This document shows positions 22,707 through 31,197 of a DNA stretch of 38,431 nucleotides, one piece after another. The notes beneath the pieces are model-generated. The model ran no database searches. It was not told where the DNA came from and worked only from the letters and a program-made list of their open reading frames with translations. Source of the DNA: DATGEP01 sp035310125 (GTDB lineage: Bacteria; Chloroflexota; Ktedonobacteria; Ktedonobacterales; JADMIN01); NCBI GenBank assembly GCA_035310125.1, contig DATGEP010000003.1, positions 1-38,431 of the forward strand, given 5' to 3'. Within the stretch, counting starts at the first letter, position 1; every line of letters begins with the position of its first letter. The position numbers were made by a program, and so were the translations under genes.

Positions 22707-23714
22707 CTACCAATCGCGCGGGAGGGCTTGCCGGCCCTTGCCTTGCGCCTCTGGATTGAGGCCAGCGGGCAGCGGGTTGCCGGTGAGTCCAGCAATCAGG
22801 TTGCGCGCGGCAATCTCCGCCATTTTACCGCGCGTCGTCGCGCTCGCGCTGGCGATGTGCGGCACAATGATGCAGTTCGGCATGGCGACGAGCGGGTGGT
22901 CGGCGGGCAGCGGCTCCGGCTCGGTTACATCCAGTGCAGCGCCGCCAATGTGCCGCTCGCGCAGCGCCTCCACCAGCGCCTCGGTATCAATGACGGGACC
23001 GCGCGATGTGTTGATGATGATGGCCGACGCTTTCATCTTCGCGAAGCGCTCGCGGTTCATGAGGTGGTGAGTATCGGGTGTCAGCGGCGTGTGGACGCTG
23101 ACGAAATCCGCCTGAGCCAGCAGATCATCCAGCGGAGCGTAGGTGATGCCAAGGCTGTGCTCCAGATCTTCATGGCGGATCACATCGTAGTAGAGCACGC
23201 GCATTTCGAATCCCTTCGCGCGCTTGGCCATCTCGCTGCCGATGCGTCCCAGCCCGACGAGTCCGAGGGTGGCATGGTGGACATCCGGCCCCATCAACAG
23301 CATCGGCCCCCAGGTCTTCCAGCGGCCCGCGCGCACGTAGTCAATGCCTTCGGGGATGCGGCGGGCGGCAGCCATCAGCAGGGCAAAGGCGAAGTCCGCC
23401 GTGGTTTCGGTGAGGACTCCGGGCGTGTTGCCGGCGAGGACGCCGCGCTCAGTAGCCGCAGGCACATCAATGTTATCGAAGCCGACCGCGTAGTTGCTGA
23501 CGACGCGCAAGCGCGGGCAGGCATCCAACAACTCGCCGTCAATATGGTCGGTGAGGAGGCTCACGAGTCCGTCGGCGTCGCGAGTCTCGCGCAGGATGAC
23601 ATCGCGCGACGGAGGCAGCTCCTCACGCCAAATGGTCGCGTCACAAAAGTCGGTGATGAGGTCAAGACCCGCGCTAGGGAGAATGCGGGTTACGTAGACC
23701 CTGGGCTTACCCAT
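22707..23714 (-). CDS. D-2-hydroxyacid dehydrogenase (glyoxylate/hydroxypyruvate reductase)
   Basis: 335 aa, GyaR/GhrB-like. An N-terminal substrate domain (VYVTRILPSAGLDLI; VVSNYAVGFDNIDV) surrounds a Rossmann domain with GLGRIG (154-159), followed by YYDVIR, whose acidic Asp suggests NADH rather than NADPH. The catalytic triad is present: Arg238 in NTSRGPVID, Glu265 in DVTEPEPL and His286 in VPHIASAS. It reduces glyoxylate or hydroxypyruvate to glycolate or glycerate. The last 25 residues (GNPLPAGLNPEAQGKGRQA and more) form an unusual polar tail. It is transcribed with the aminotransferase 134 nt downstream. ATG 23714 follows AAAGGAGCG. Confidence 0.92.
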   Translation of the reverse strand: MGKPRVYVTRILPSAGLDLITDFCDATIWREELPPSRDVILRETRDADGLVSLLTDHIDGELLDACPRLRVVSNYAVGFDNIDVPAATERGVLAGNTPGVLTETTADFAFALLMAAARRIPEGIDYVRAGRWKTWGPMLLMGPDVHHATLGLVGLGRIGSEMAKRAKGFEMRVLYYDVIRHEDLEHSLGITYAPLDDLLAQADFVSVHTPLTPDTHHLMNRERFAKMKASAIIINTSRGPVIDTEALVEALRERHIGGAALDVTEPEPLPADHPLVAMPNCIIVPHIASASATTRGKMAEIAARNLIAGLTGNPLPAGLNPEAQGKGRQALPRDW

Positions 23715-23990
23715 GAGCCGATCGCTCCTTTGCGTAAACGAGTGGTAGGCGCGACGCCGCGCCCGTGCTTTGCCATTTGGCTAGGATGAGCCGAACCGCC
23801 GACATCTATAGTACCGCACTTTTCGCGAACGCGCGCACAAAGATGTCACTAATTCTGTGGGTTTCGCCTGGCGAGAGGACCCGCCCGGAGGGTAAACTGT
23901 CGCGCGAGGCGTACCGCACGAGTCATCCAGTATGCCACGGGGCGTTTGCGGCGACCAACGGCGCGGAACGACCGAGAGGGAGAACGGGAC

Positions 23991-24812
23991 ATGGCGAGAC
24001 AGACGCACACGGCTCCAGCGGCCACGACTCGCGCCACTGGAATGGTCCTGCCGGGACCACATGACACAGTCCGCGTAGTGCCGCTATTCGTGCCCGACGA
24101 AGTGAAGGCGCCAACGTTAGAAGCACAGGCGGCGGCAACACCACCACACCTCACGTATGAGGGTGGTCAATTACTGACCAGCGTCGAGGTGTTTACGGTC
24201 TTCTGGGGGTCGGCGTGGACGGCGGCGCAGAGCCAGCTGGCAACCCAGATCAATGCCTTCTTTGACAACATCCTGACCAGTCCACTCATGGATCAGCTTG
24301 GCGAGTACAGCACAGGCAGCTACCACATCGGACATGGCAAGCGCATCGGCACGGCAACCATCACGAAGCCGGCGCTCCACCACACGGTCAGCGACCACGC
24401 AATCCAGCACATGCTCAACCAGGAGATTGCCACTAATTCGCAGTTTCCGCAGCCGGGGCCAAACGTATTGTATTTCGTGTATCTGCAGCCAGGCGTGGCG
24501 GTTGTGCAGGGCGGTAGCCGTTCGTGCCAGGCATTCTGTGGCTACCATGACGCGATCAATAACACCATCTTCTACGCGGTGATGCCGTTTGCCAACTGTG
24601 GTGGCTGTTTGGGCTCCATGTCCACGCTGGATGCCCTGACCTCAACCAGCTCTCACGAGCTGTGCGAGGCCATCACCGATGCGATACCGGGGCAGGGGTG
24701 GTACGACCAGAACAATGGCGAGATTGGCGACATCTGCGCGTGGCAGACGAAGAAGATTGGCAACTATACCGTGCAGCAAGAGTGGTCAAACAACGCCGGC
24801 GCCTGTGTGTAG
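23991..24812 (+). CDS. conserved protein with HELCE...D putative metal site, EXORDIUM-like
   Basis: 273 aa. After a polar Ala/Thr-rich N-terminus the protein reads YEGGQLLTSVEVFTVFWGSA, then a helix with QINAFFDNIL, YHIGHGKRIG, CGYHDAINNTIFYAVMPFAN and the motif TSSHELCEAITDAI (His222, Glu223, Glu226, Asp230), followed by GWYDQNNGEIGDICAW. H-E-x-x-E/T-D with a nearby GEIGD acidic loop looks like a metal site, as in uncharacterised bacterial relatives of the plant EXORDIUM/Phi-1 group. Seven cysteines (179, 183, 203, 206, 225, 249, 272) suggest disulfides and an exported protein, but no clear signal peptide is seen at ATG 23991, which has only a weak GGGA SD. Peptidase function is a guess. Confidence 0.72.
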   Translation: MARQTHTAPAATTRATGMVLPGPHDTVRVVPLFVPDEVKAPTLEAQAAATPPHLTYEGGQLLTSVEVFTVFWGSAWTAAQSQLATQINAFFDNILTSPLMDQLGEYSTGSYHIGHGKRIGTATITKPALHHTVSDHAIQHMLNQEIATNSQFPQPGPNVLYFVYLQPGVAVVQGGSRSCQAFCGYHDAINNTIFYAVMPFANCGGCLGSMSTLDALTSTSSHELCEAITDAIPGQGWYDQNNGEIGDICAWQTKKIGNYTVQQEWSNNAGACV

Positions 24813-25012
24813 CGCTCCAGACCGTGCTCTTCTTCCAAGTGGATGATGTTGACACGGCCTATACTGATCTGGTCGCGCGGGGCGTCATGTCCGTCGCCTC
24901 CCCGCGCGACCGCCCAGAGTGGGGCGCTCGCACAGCCCATCTGAGCGATCCGGACAACCGCCTTATCGAAATCTACCGCCCGTTACCGTCATCAGATGCA
25001 CCCGCATCCTGA
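24807..25012 (+). pseudogene. C-terminal fragment of a glyoxalase/VOC-family protein
   Basis: The frame VALQTVLFFQVDDVDTAYTD, then RDRPEWGARTAHLSDPDNRL and IEIYRPL, is the second beta-alpha-beta-beta-beta half of a VOC protein, with the metal Glu in LIEIYRP. The first half is missing: upstream the sequence belongs to the HELCE gene in another frame, and no start with SD precedes the fragment. It therefore looks like a leftover of a deletion that joined the two genes. The stop is at 25010-25012, 29 nt from the convergent permease. Confidence 0.7.
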
Positions 25013-25041
25013 ATATTCCCGAAGGGAATCGCCGGAATCAG

Positions 25042-25818
25042 CTATCCGCGCACGAAGAAATAGACGGACGTGGCGATTCCGACGAGGATGACGAAGCCGC
25101 GCAGCAATTTTGGATTGAGACGCTGGGCGACGGTAGCGCCACCATAGCCGCCGACGATGGCGCCAAAAATCATCACAATCGCCTGTCCCCAGAAGATGGC
25201 GCCCGCGACAATGAATGTCACGATGGCAACGCCATTGATACACGCATTCAGGACCGCTTTCAAGGCGTTCGCCCTGTTAATATCCTCAATTCCCATCAGC
25301 GAGAGGGTCGCGAGCATCAGGATGCCGATGCCACCACCGAAGAAGCCGCCATAGAGGGCGATCACGAATTGAAGCGAGGCCACCCAGGCCTGGGAGAGCT
25401 GGAAAGGTCCAGCGCCGCCAGTTTTGTCGTTGGTGCGCCCGCGCAAGCGCGAGGTGATCGGGCCGCCGAACGCGAAAAGCAGTGTCGCGACTAATAGCAG
25501 GTATGGCACGAGATGGAGAAAGAGCGCTTGCCCGGTATGAAGCAGCACAATCGCGCCGAGGACGCCGCCGAGGACGCTAACCCCGCCCAGCAGCAACAGT
25601 AGGCGCCGCTCAATACGCAGCGCGCCGCGATATCCACCGATGGTGGCAAGGGTGCCGGGCCAGAGAGCGACAGTGCTGGTAGCGTTCGCGTTGACGGAGG
25701 GCACACCGGCAAAGATCAGGGTTGGGAAGGTAATGAAGCTACCGCCGCCAGCCACCGAGTTGAGCATTCCGCCAAAGACGGCGGCGATGAAAAGAATGAT
25801 TGCCTGATACCACGGCAT
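25042..25818 (-). CDS. TauE/SafE-family (TSUP) anion permease
   Basis: 258 aa, membrane protein with about eight hydrophobic segments. It starts with the family repeat motif IILFIAAVFGGMLNSVAGGG (residues 6-25), SFITFPTLIFAGVPSVNANA and TSTVALWPGT; the second repeat is at LQFVIALYGGFFGGGIGILM and VLNACINGVAIVTFIVAGAI. TSUP proteins export or import small anions such as sulfite, sulfoacetate or sulfonates, or organosulfur compounds. No sulfur genes adjoin, although gamma-glutamyltransferase (glutathione breakdown) is divergently transcribed next door. ATG 25818 is preceded by GAGGA 7 nt upstream. Confidence 0.9.
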   Translation of the reverse strand: MPWYQAIILFIAAVFGGMLNSVAGGGSFITFPTLIFAGVPSVNANATSTVALWPGTLATIGGYRGALRIERRLLLLLGGVSVLGGVLGAIVLLHTGQALFLHLVPYLLLVATLLFAFGGPITSRLRGRTNDKTGGAGPFQLSQAWVASLQFVIALYGGFFGGGIGILMLATLSLMGIEDINRANALKAVLNACINGVAIVTFIVAGAIFWGQAIVMIFGAIVGGYGGATVAQRLNPKLLRGFVILVGIATSVYFFVRG

Positions 25819-25911
25819 CTGGGATCCTCAATGAGCTGGCAGTCAAGTCGCGGCTGGAGGCGTAGCGTCGCATAGCTCGCTGTCACGGGCCTGTTCTCAA
25901 CTGGCGCAAGG

Positions 25912-25941
25912 TTGACATCTACGCCCCGCTCTGCGTAGTAT
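25912..25941 (+). promoter_or_regulatory. sigma70-like promoter of the gamma-glutamyltransferase gene
   Basis: TTGACA at 25912-25917 and TAGTAT at 25936-25941 are 18 bp apart (TATACT at 25939 would give 21). It lies about 115 bp upstream of the chosen start in the divergent intergenic region. Confidence 0.5.
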
Positions 25942-26055
25942 ACTGCTCGGTCCCAATAAATGGAAAGTCGTTCCATGACTTCCATGACACCGAACGCGGG
26001 AGTGGGTCAGCCCTCCATTTACCAAATAGATTCCCGCCTGAGAACGAGGTCCGAC

Positions 26056-27660
26056 ATGACCGAGTATTCGCAGCACCGCGCGACGACGATGGCGACACAC
26101 GGCATGGTCGCCGCACCACACTATCTGGCCGCTCAGGCGGGACTAGACTTGCTCAAGGCTGGCGGCAACGCTCTGGACGCCGCTATAGCCGCCAATGCCG
26201 TGCTTCAGGTGGTGTTTCCGCAGCTGGTAGGATTGGGCGGCGACCTCTTTCTCTTACTCTACGACGCCAGATCGGCGCGGCTGCACGCGCTGAACGCCAG
26301 CGGACGCTCCGCGCGCACGGCGACCCTTGAGCGATACGCAGCGCTTGGCTTCGCGAGCATGCCGGGCTTTGGAGTGCACAGCATAACTGTGCCGGGTTGC
26401 GCCGACGGCTGGGGTGTGGCGTCGGAGCGGTTCGGGCGCCTGGGATTAGCCCGCGCATTAGCGCCGGCCATCACCTATGCCGAAGAGGGGTTCCCAGTTG
26501 GGCCACTGCTTCATCGCGGCCTGACCTTCATGAGCACCGCCAGTCACACGCACTGGTCGTTCCGTGAGCATTTTCTACCGGATGGGCGGATTCCGGCAGC
26601 AGGCAGCATCCTACGCCGGCCAGACCTGGGGCGCACGCTGCGAGCTATCGCGGATCATGGGCCGGACGTTTTCTACCGAGGGGACATTGGCGAGCAGATC
26701 GCGGCTTTCTTCGCGCGCGAGGGCGGACTGATAACGCCCGATGATCTGGCGGCGCATGCCAGCGATTGGGTGACGCCGCTTCACGTGCCTTTCGCCGGGC
26801 TGGACATCTACGAGCTACCGCCTAACACGCAGGGTGTGACGGCGCTTCAGATGCTCGGCATGCTCGACGGGCTGGAGCTGGGCGCTGGGCCGCTCTCACC
26901 GGAGACGGTGCATGTGACAGTGGAGGCGAAGAAACTCGCCTGGGCCGACCGCGCTGAGTATCTAGGCGATCCAGCGCACATGCGCGTTGATCCAGAGCAG
27001 ATGATCGCGCCGGAGTATCTCAATCAGCGCCGCGCACTACTTGCCACCGAGCGCGCGCAGACCTCGCTGGCGCCGGGCAGATTCGATGGTGACACCATTT
27101 ATCTCTGCGCGGCTGATGCGGACGGCAACGCGGTCTCACTCATTCAGAGCAACTATCGCGGCTTCGGCAGTGGGTTGGTGGTGGATGGGACAGGCATCGT
27201 GCTGCAGAATCGCGGTGCGTACTTCTCGCTTACCCCGGACACGGCGAACACGCTCGCGCCCGGCAAACGCCCGCTGCATACACTGATTCCCTCGATGGCG
27301 CTGAAGAATGATCGGCCCGCCGTCATCTTCGGCACGATGGGCGGCGACACGCAGCCCCCGATTCATACGCAAGTCTACACCGCGCTGGCCCGTTATGGGC
27401 TGAATATTCAAGCGGCTATTGAGCTGCCGCGCTGGGCGCATGGCGCGGAGCGGCCGGGTGAGCCTGAGGTGCTGCAGGTGGAGAGCCGCTTTCCGCGAGC
27501 CACTATCGCGGAGTTGGAGCGCCTTGGCCATCGTGTGGTGGAGATTGGGCCGTGGGATGCGGCGGTCGGTCACGCGCAGGGCATCGTGATTGACTCGGCT
27601 ACGGGCGTCTTCTCAGGCGGCGCCGATCCGCGCGCGGAAGGAGTCGCGGCAGGCTGGTAA
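26056..27660 (+). CDS. gamma-glutamyltransferase family protein (YwrD-like)
   Basis: 534 aa, Ntn-hydrolase proenzyme. The large-subunit part has MVAAPHYLAAQAGLDLLKAG, GGNALDAAIAANAVLQVVFP and LGGDLFLLLYD. Self-cleavage should occur before Thr347 in FDGDTIYLCAADADGNAVS, followed by the small-subunit motifs SNYRGFGSGLV and GTMGGDTQPPIHTQ. The family cleaves gamma-glutamyl bonds (glutathione, gamma-glutamyl peptides) or acylates amino acids. There is no signal peptide, so it is a cytosolic YwrD-type enzyme rather than the secreted Ggt. ATG 26056 has GAGG 6 nt upstream; earlier in-frame ATGs lack an SD. It is monocistronic, with a promoter at 25912. Confidence 0.92.
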   Translation: MTEYSQHRATTMATHGMVAAPHYLAAQAGLDLLKAGGNALDAAIAANAVLQVVFPQLVGLGGDLFLLLYDARSARLHALNASGRSARTATLERYAALGFASMPGFGVHSITVPGCADGWGVASERFGRLGLARALAPAITYAEEGFPVGPLLHRGLTFMSTASHTHWSFREHFLPDGRIPAAGSILRRPDLGRTLRAIADHGPDVFYRGDIGEQIAAFFAREGGLITPDDLAAHASDWVTPLHVPFAGLDIYELPPNTQGVTALQMLGMLDGLELGAGPLSPETVHVTVEAKKLAWADRAEYLGDPAHMRVDPEQMIAPEYLNQRRALLATERAQTSLAPGRFDGDTIYLCAADADGNAVSLIQSNYRGFGSGLVVDGTGIVLQNRGAYFSLTPDTANTLAPGKRPLHTLIPSMALKNDRPAVIFGTMGGDTQPPIHTQVYTALARYGLNIQAAIELPRWAHGAERPGEPEVLQVESRFPRATIAELERLGHRVVEIGPWDAAVGHAQGIVIDSATGVFSGGADPRAEGVAAGW

Positions 27661-27704
27661 CTGCCCCTCCGGCCAGAAAATTCTGTCATTCGACCATGAA
27701 TCAG

Positions 27705-27733
27705 TTGACCAAGCTCGCACAGCCGGATAGACT
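27705..27733 (+). promoter_or_regulatory. sigma70-like promoter of malQ
   Basis: TTGACC (27705-27710) and TAGACT (27728-27733) are separated by 17 bp, about 100 bp upstream of the malQ ATG. Confidence 0.45.
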
Positions 27734-27833
27734 GAACCCATATGTGTTCCGCTGGCTACCGCTCGTGTGCTCTCCTATTCCTGGCGAGACGCACGGCGCG
27801 CTGCGTTATTCACTCTGCCACAGGAGAAGCCGT

Positions 27834-29324
27834 ATGAAGTGGCCGCGTGCCGGCGGTATCCTGATTCACCCCACGTCACTCCCTGGCCCTTTCGGCATCG
27901 GAGATTTTGGTCCGGCCGCGAATGTCCTGCTCGATTTTCTGGCGACGGCGCGGCAAACCCTCTGGCAAGTGCTCCCGCTCGGTCCAACGGGCTACGGCAA
28001 TTCACCATATGCGATACTCTCCGCTTTTGCTGGCAACCCACTGCTCATTTCTCCAGAGCGGCTCGTAGAGGAAGACTTGCTCGCTGCGGGAGATGTGATG
28101 AACCTTCCCGCGTTTCCGGGGGACCGCGTGGATTTTGGCGCGGTCATTTCCTGGAAGATGGCGCTGTTGCGGCGCTCGCACCTGCGGTTCGTTACCTCCG
28201 CGTCCGCCGTGACTCGCCACGACTACGAGCAATTTTGTGAGGCACAACGTAGCTGGCTCGACGATTATGCGCTTTTCGCCGCCCTCAAAGCCGAGCATGG
28301 CGGCGCCGCCTGGGTCCACTGGGACGAATCCCTGGCAACCCGGAATCCGGCGGCTCTCATGGAGGCGCGGCGGCGGCTTGGCAGTGAAATCGCCTTTCAG
28401 AAATATGCGCAGTTCATCTTCTTCCACCAGTGGTCCGCGGTGCGGGCGGCGGCGCACGAGCGCGGCATTTTCATCGTAGGCGACCTGGCGATCTTCGTCG
28501 CCCACGACAGCGCGGACGTCTGGGCACATCCTGAGCTGTATCAGCTCGATGCGCGCGGCAACCCGACCGTCGTCGCGGGTGTGCCACCCGACTATTTCAG
28601 CGAAACTGGGCAGCGCTGGGGCAATCCACTCTATCGGTGGGATGTGTTACAGGAGACAGATTATGCCTGGTGGATCGAGCGCGTGCGGCGAGCTTTAGAT
28701 CTGTACGATATGATCAGGCTCGACCATTTTCGCGGCTTTCATGCGTATTGGGAAGTGCCGGCGTCATGCGAGACAGCCATCGAGGGGCACTGGGTGTCCG
28801 GTCCCGCGGATACACTCTTTTCCGCCATCGCCGACGCGCTGGGCGACGTGCCCTTGATTGCCGAGGACCTGGGCCAGATTACGCCGGGCGTGCGAGCGCT
28901 GCGTAAGCGTCTAGGCTTTCCGAGCATGAAGGTGCTCCAATTCGCATTCTCCGCGGACGCAAGAAGGTCTCATCTACCCCACAACTTCACGCGTGACATC
29001 ATCGTGTATACCGGCACACATGACAACGACACTACGTACGCATGGTTCGAGTCCCGAACCGGCCACGAGCGCACCCACATTCTCCGCTACCTCGGTTGCG
29101 AACCTGACGACGTAGTTCCCGCAATGATCCGCGCCGCGTTCGCTTCGGTGGCAAATCTGGCCGTCGTACCCATGCAGGATGTGCTTGGCCTTGGCACAGA
29201 GGCGCGCATGAACTTTCCGTCGCGCGCCGACGGCAACTGGGAATGGCGCATGACCGCCGGGCAGCTTACGCCGCAGGTAGCGGAGTGGCTGGCCTCACTG
29301 GCGACGCTGTTCGGTCGTACATAG
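27834..29324 (+). CDS. malQ: 4-alpha-glucanotransferase (amylomaltase)
   Basis: 496 aa, GH77. It transfers alpha-1,4-glucan chains between maltodextrins, releasing glucose, in maltodextrin/glycogen metabolism. The N-terminal GGILIHPTSLPGPFGIGDFG, ANP-type substrate loop and YGNSPYA are typical. Catalytic residues: nucleophile Asp297 in MIRLDHFRGFHAYWEVPA, acid/base Glu344 in LIAEDLG and transition-state Asp397 in TGTHDNDTT. The length equals the compact bacterial/Thermus-type enzyme without N-terminal extensions. ATG 27834 has AGGAG 7 nt upstream; the frame is open further 5' but crosses the promoter. No glycogen genes are adjacent. Confidence 0.95.
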   Translation: MKWPRAGGILIHPTSLPGPFGIGDFGPAANVLLDFLATARQTLWQVLPLGPTGYGNSPYAILSAFAGNPLLISPERLVEEDLLAAGDVMNLPAFPGDRVDFGAVISWKMALLRRSHLRFVTSASAVTRHDYEQFCEAQRSWLDDYALFAALKAEHGGAAWVHWDESLATRNPAALMEARRRLGSEIAFQKYAQFIFFHQWSAVRAAAHERGIFIVGDLAIFVAHDSADVWAHPELYQLDARGNPTVVAGVPPDYFSETGQRWGNPLYRWDVLQETDYAWWIERVRRALDLYDMIRLDHFRGFHAYWEVPASCETAIEGHWVSGPADTLFSAIADALGDVPLIAEDLGQITPGVRALRKRLGFPSMKVLQFAFSADARRSHLPHNFTRDIIVYTGTHDNDTTYAWFESRTGHERTHILRYLGCEPDDVVPAMIRAAFASVANLAVVPMQDVLGLGTEARMNFPSRADGNWEWRMTAGQLTPQVAEWLASLATLFGRT

Positions 29325-29349
29325 CCGCCGGGCAGGTGGGCATCCGACG

Positions 29350-29358
29350 TGCTATAAT
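29350..29358 (+). promoter_or_regulatory. extended -10 promoter of the fmdB-dtd-rsmI operon
   Basis: TGCTATAAT is a perfect extended -10 element (TG-n-TATAAT). No good -35 box lies 17 bp upstream, as is usual for extended -10 promoters. Transcription should start near 29365, immediately before a long hairpin. Confidence 0.6.
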
Positions 29359-29366
29359 ACGGGAAG

Positions 29367-29415
29367 GGCCGGAAGCAGAGCGCCATCTCAATGGCGCTTC
29401 AAGCGATTTCCGGCC
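29367..29415 (+). other. long hairpin at the 5' end of the fmdB leader
   Basis: GGCCGGAA (29367-29374) pairs with TTCCGGCC (29408-29415), and inside it GCGCCAT (29380-29386) pairs with ATGGCGC (29391-29397) around loop CTCA. No U tract follows, so this is not a standard terminator. As the first structure of the mRNA it may protect the 5' end or have a regulatory role. Confidence 0.6.
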
Positions 29416-29489
29416 TTGAGTCAGCGCGGCTTTGGGCCAGCGTGGCTTGGCACTACTAAACAACAAATATGGAGGTTGTGAGCGCGGCT

Positions 29490-29801
29490 ATGCCTACGTA
29501 TGATTATTCTTGCCGATCCTGCGGCGCTCGCTTCGAGGTTTGGCAAAAGATGAGTGATGAGCCGCTAACTACGTGTCCCACTTGCGGCAGCGAAATTCAT
29601 CGCATCGTCTACCCAGTTGGGTTGGTATTCAAGGGTTCTGGTTTCTATAGCACGGACAATCGCAAGTCTGGAAGTAACGGCGCGAAAAGCGATACGGCGT
29701 CGTTGCCCGCGACGGCGGCGTCCACTGCCGAAAGCACTACTGAGACGAAAACCGAGACGAAGACCGAAACGGCAGCACCTAAAGCCGCCGCAAATGAGTA
29801 G
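29490..29801 (+). CDS. FmdB-family zinc-ribbon regulatory protein
   Basis: 103 aa. The first 45 residues form the FmdB zinc ribbon: MPTYDYSCRSCGARFEVWQK with Cys8/Cys11 and TTCPTCGSEIHRIVYPVG with Cys29/Cys32, then FKGSGFYSTDNRKS. The rest is a low-complexity Thr/Glu/Lys/Ala tail (TETKTETKTETAAPKAAANE), probably disordered. The role of these short ribbons is not established; FmdB was named from the formamidase/amidase regulon. First gene of an operon with dtd (3 nt later) and rsmI. The ATG at 29490 matches the family start, but its GGAGG lies 14 nt upstream; GTG 29478 or ATG 29469 are alternatives. Confidence 0.85.
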   Translation: MPTYDYSCRSCGARFEVWQKMSDEPLTTCPTCGSEIHRIVYPVGLVFKGSGFYSTDNRKSGSNGAKSDTASLPATAASTAESTTETKTETKTETAAPKAAANE

Positions 29802-29804
29802 CGT

Positions 29805-30263
29805 GTGCGAGCGGTAGTGCAGCGCGCGGCCAGTGGGCGCGTCGTCACAGGCGGCGAAGAGGTTGGCCGGCTCGATCCAGCACCCGGCCTGGTGATCCTG
29901 CTAGGGGTCGGTCCAAACGATACCGAAGCGCATGCGCGGCTCATGGCCGATAAGATTGCCGGACTTCGCATTTTCGCCGACGAGCAAGGAAAGATCAATC
30001 TATCCGTGCGTGATTCTGGCGGTGGCGCGCTGGTCGTCTCACAATTCACCCTATATGCTGATGTGCGACGCGGTCGCCGCCCTGGCTTCACCGGCGCGGC
30101 GGCGCCAGAACTTGCCGCGCCACTCGTCGAACGCGTTGTGGATGAGCTGCGCTCCCTTGGCGTGCCGGTGCAAGGTGGACGCTTCGGCGCACATATGGAG
30201 GTTGAGCTGGTCAACGATGGGCCTATGACAATCCTGCTCGATACCGATCTCTGGGCCGGATGA
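29805..30263 (+). CDS. dtd: D-aminoacyl-tRNA deacylase
   Basis: 152 aa. It removes D-amino acids (and Gly from mischarged tRNA-Ala) from tRNA, a translation quality-control step. Seen: MRAVVQRAASGRVVTGGEEV, GLVILLGVGPNDTEA, KIAGLRIFADEQGKINLSVR, the catalytic-pocket motif SQFTLYA (79-85) and the cross-subunit motif NDGPMT (137-142), which usually carries the Gly-cisPro dipeptide. The GTG start lies 3 nt after the fmdB stop, and the TGA overlaps the rsmI ATG, so the three are translated as a coupled unit. Confidence 0.95.
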   Translation: MRAVVQRAASGRVVTGGEEVGRLDPAPGLVILLGVGPNDTEAHARLMADKIAGLRIFADEQGKINLSVRDSGGGALVVSQFTLYADVRRGRRPGFTGAAAPELAAPLVERVVDELRSLGVPVQGGRFGAHMEVELVNDGPMTILLDTDLWAG

Positions 30264-31114
30264 TGGGCACGCTATATCTCGTCGCCACACCCATCGGCAA
30301 TCTTGAGGACATCACTTTGCGGGCGCTGCGTGTGCTGCGCGAGACGCCGCTGATCGCCGCCGAAGATACCCGTCACACGCGCAAGCTACTCAGCCACTTT
30401 ACCATCGCCACTCCGACCATCAGCTACCACGAGCACAGCCCGACGGCGCGCCGCGACTTCCTGCTGGCGGCGCTGGCACAGGGCGACGTGGCGCTCGTCT
30501 CGGATGCCGGCACGCCCGCACTCTCCGATCCTGGTCAGGACCTCGTACGCGCAGCCCTTGCCGCTGGCTATGCCGTGGTTCCCATCCCTGGGGCCACAGC
30601 CGCTGTCAGCGCCATCGTCGCCTCCGGCTTGCCCACGGACACGTTCACGTTTCTGGGCTTCCTCCCACGCCGTCCCGCCGAGCGCCGCACCGCACTGGAA
30701 GCCGCGCGGTCGCTGCCACATACGCTCATCCTCTACGAAGCGCCGCACCGTCTTCTCGCCTGTCTGGACGATCTGCGCACGGTGCTTGGCGACCGCCAGA
30801 TGGCCGCGGCTCGCGAGCTGACCAAGCTGCACGAGGAGTGGGTACGCGGCACCATCTCGACCGTGCGCACCTACTTCTCTGGCGAGGTCGCCCCGCGCGG
30901 CGAGTTTACGCTCGTCGTCGCTGGCTCAGCGCATGGCGACCATGCGGAAGAGCCTCAGTCACCGGCGGACCGCGACGAGGCTGCGCGCGCCCGCCTGCGC
31001 GAGCTTCTGGCTGGCGGTTTGCGGACGCGCGACGCTGCCACCCAGATCGCCGCTGAGTTCGACATTCCCAGGCGGGAGGCGTATGCGCTGGTGCTGAAGG
31101 TGACGTCGGAATGA
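30260..31114 (+). CDS. rsmI: 16S rRNA (cytidine(1402)-2'-O)-methyltransferase
   Basis: 284 aa, SAM-dependent tetrapyrrole-methylase fold, modifying C1402 in the decoding centre of 16S rRNA. Seen: MGTLYLVATPIGNLEDITLR, IAAEDTRHTRKLLSHF, SYHEHSPTARR, LVSDAGTPALSDPGQDLVRA and VVPIPGATAAVSAIVASGLP, then FLPRRPAERRTALE and REAYALVLKVTS at the end. The C-terminal 60 residues form the helical domain common in longer RsmI. ATG 30260 overlaps the dtd stop (ATGATG); the second ATG, at 30263, is equally possible. Confidence 0.95.
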   Translation: MMGTLYLVATPIGNLEDITLRALRVLRETPLIAAEDTRHTRKLLSHFTIATPTISYHEHSPTARRDFLLAALAQGDVALVSDAGTPALSDPGQDLVRAALAAGYAVVPIPGATAAVSAIVASGLPTDTFTFLGFLPRRPAERRTALEAARSLPHTLILYEAPHRLLACLDDLRTVLGDRQMAAARELTKLHEEWVRGTISTVRTYFSGEVAPRGEFTLVVAGSAHGDHAEEPQSPADRDEAARARLRELLAGGLRTRDAATQIAAEFDIPRREAYALVLKVTSE

Positions 31115-31197
31115 GAGGTCCAGCCACAGATCCGCCATGTAGTAAATAAGGAGCTTGCCCTCCAACCGGCGTGCCCAGCGCCAGGCCGTACGCGCAC

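Noticed and set aside
22656..23789. 377-codon + strand frame opposite the hydroxyacid dehydrogenase
   Set aside because: Antisense shadow of a gene with a complete catalytic triad.
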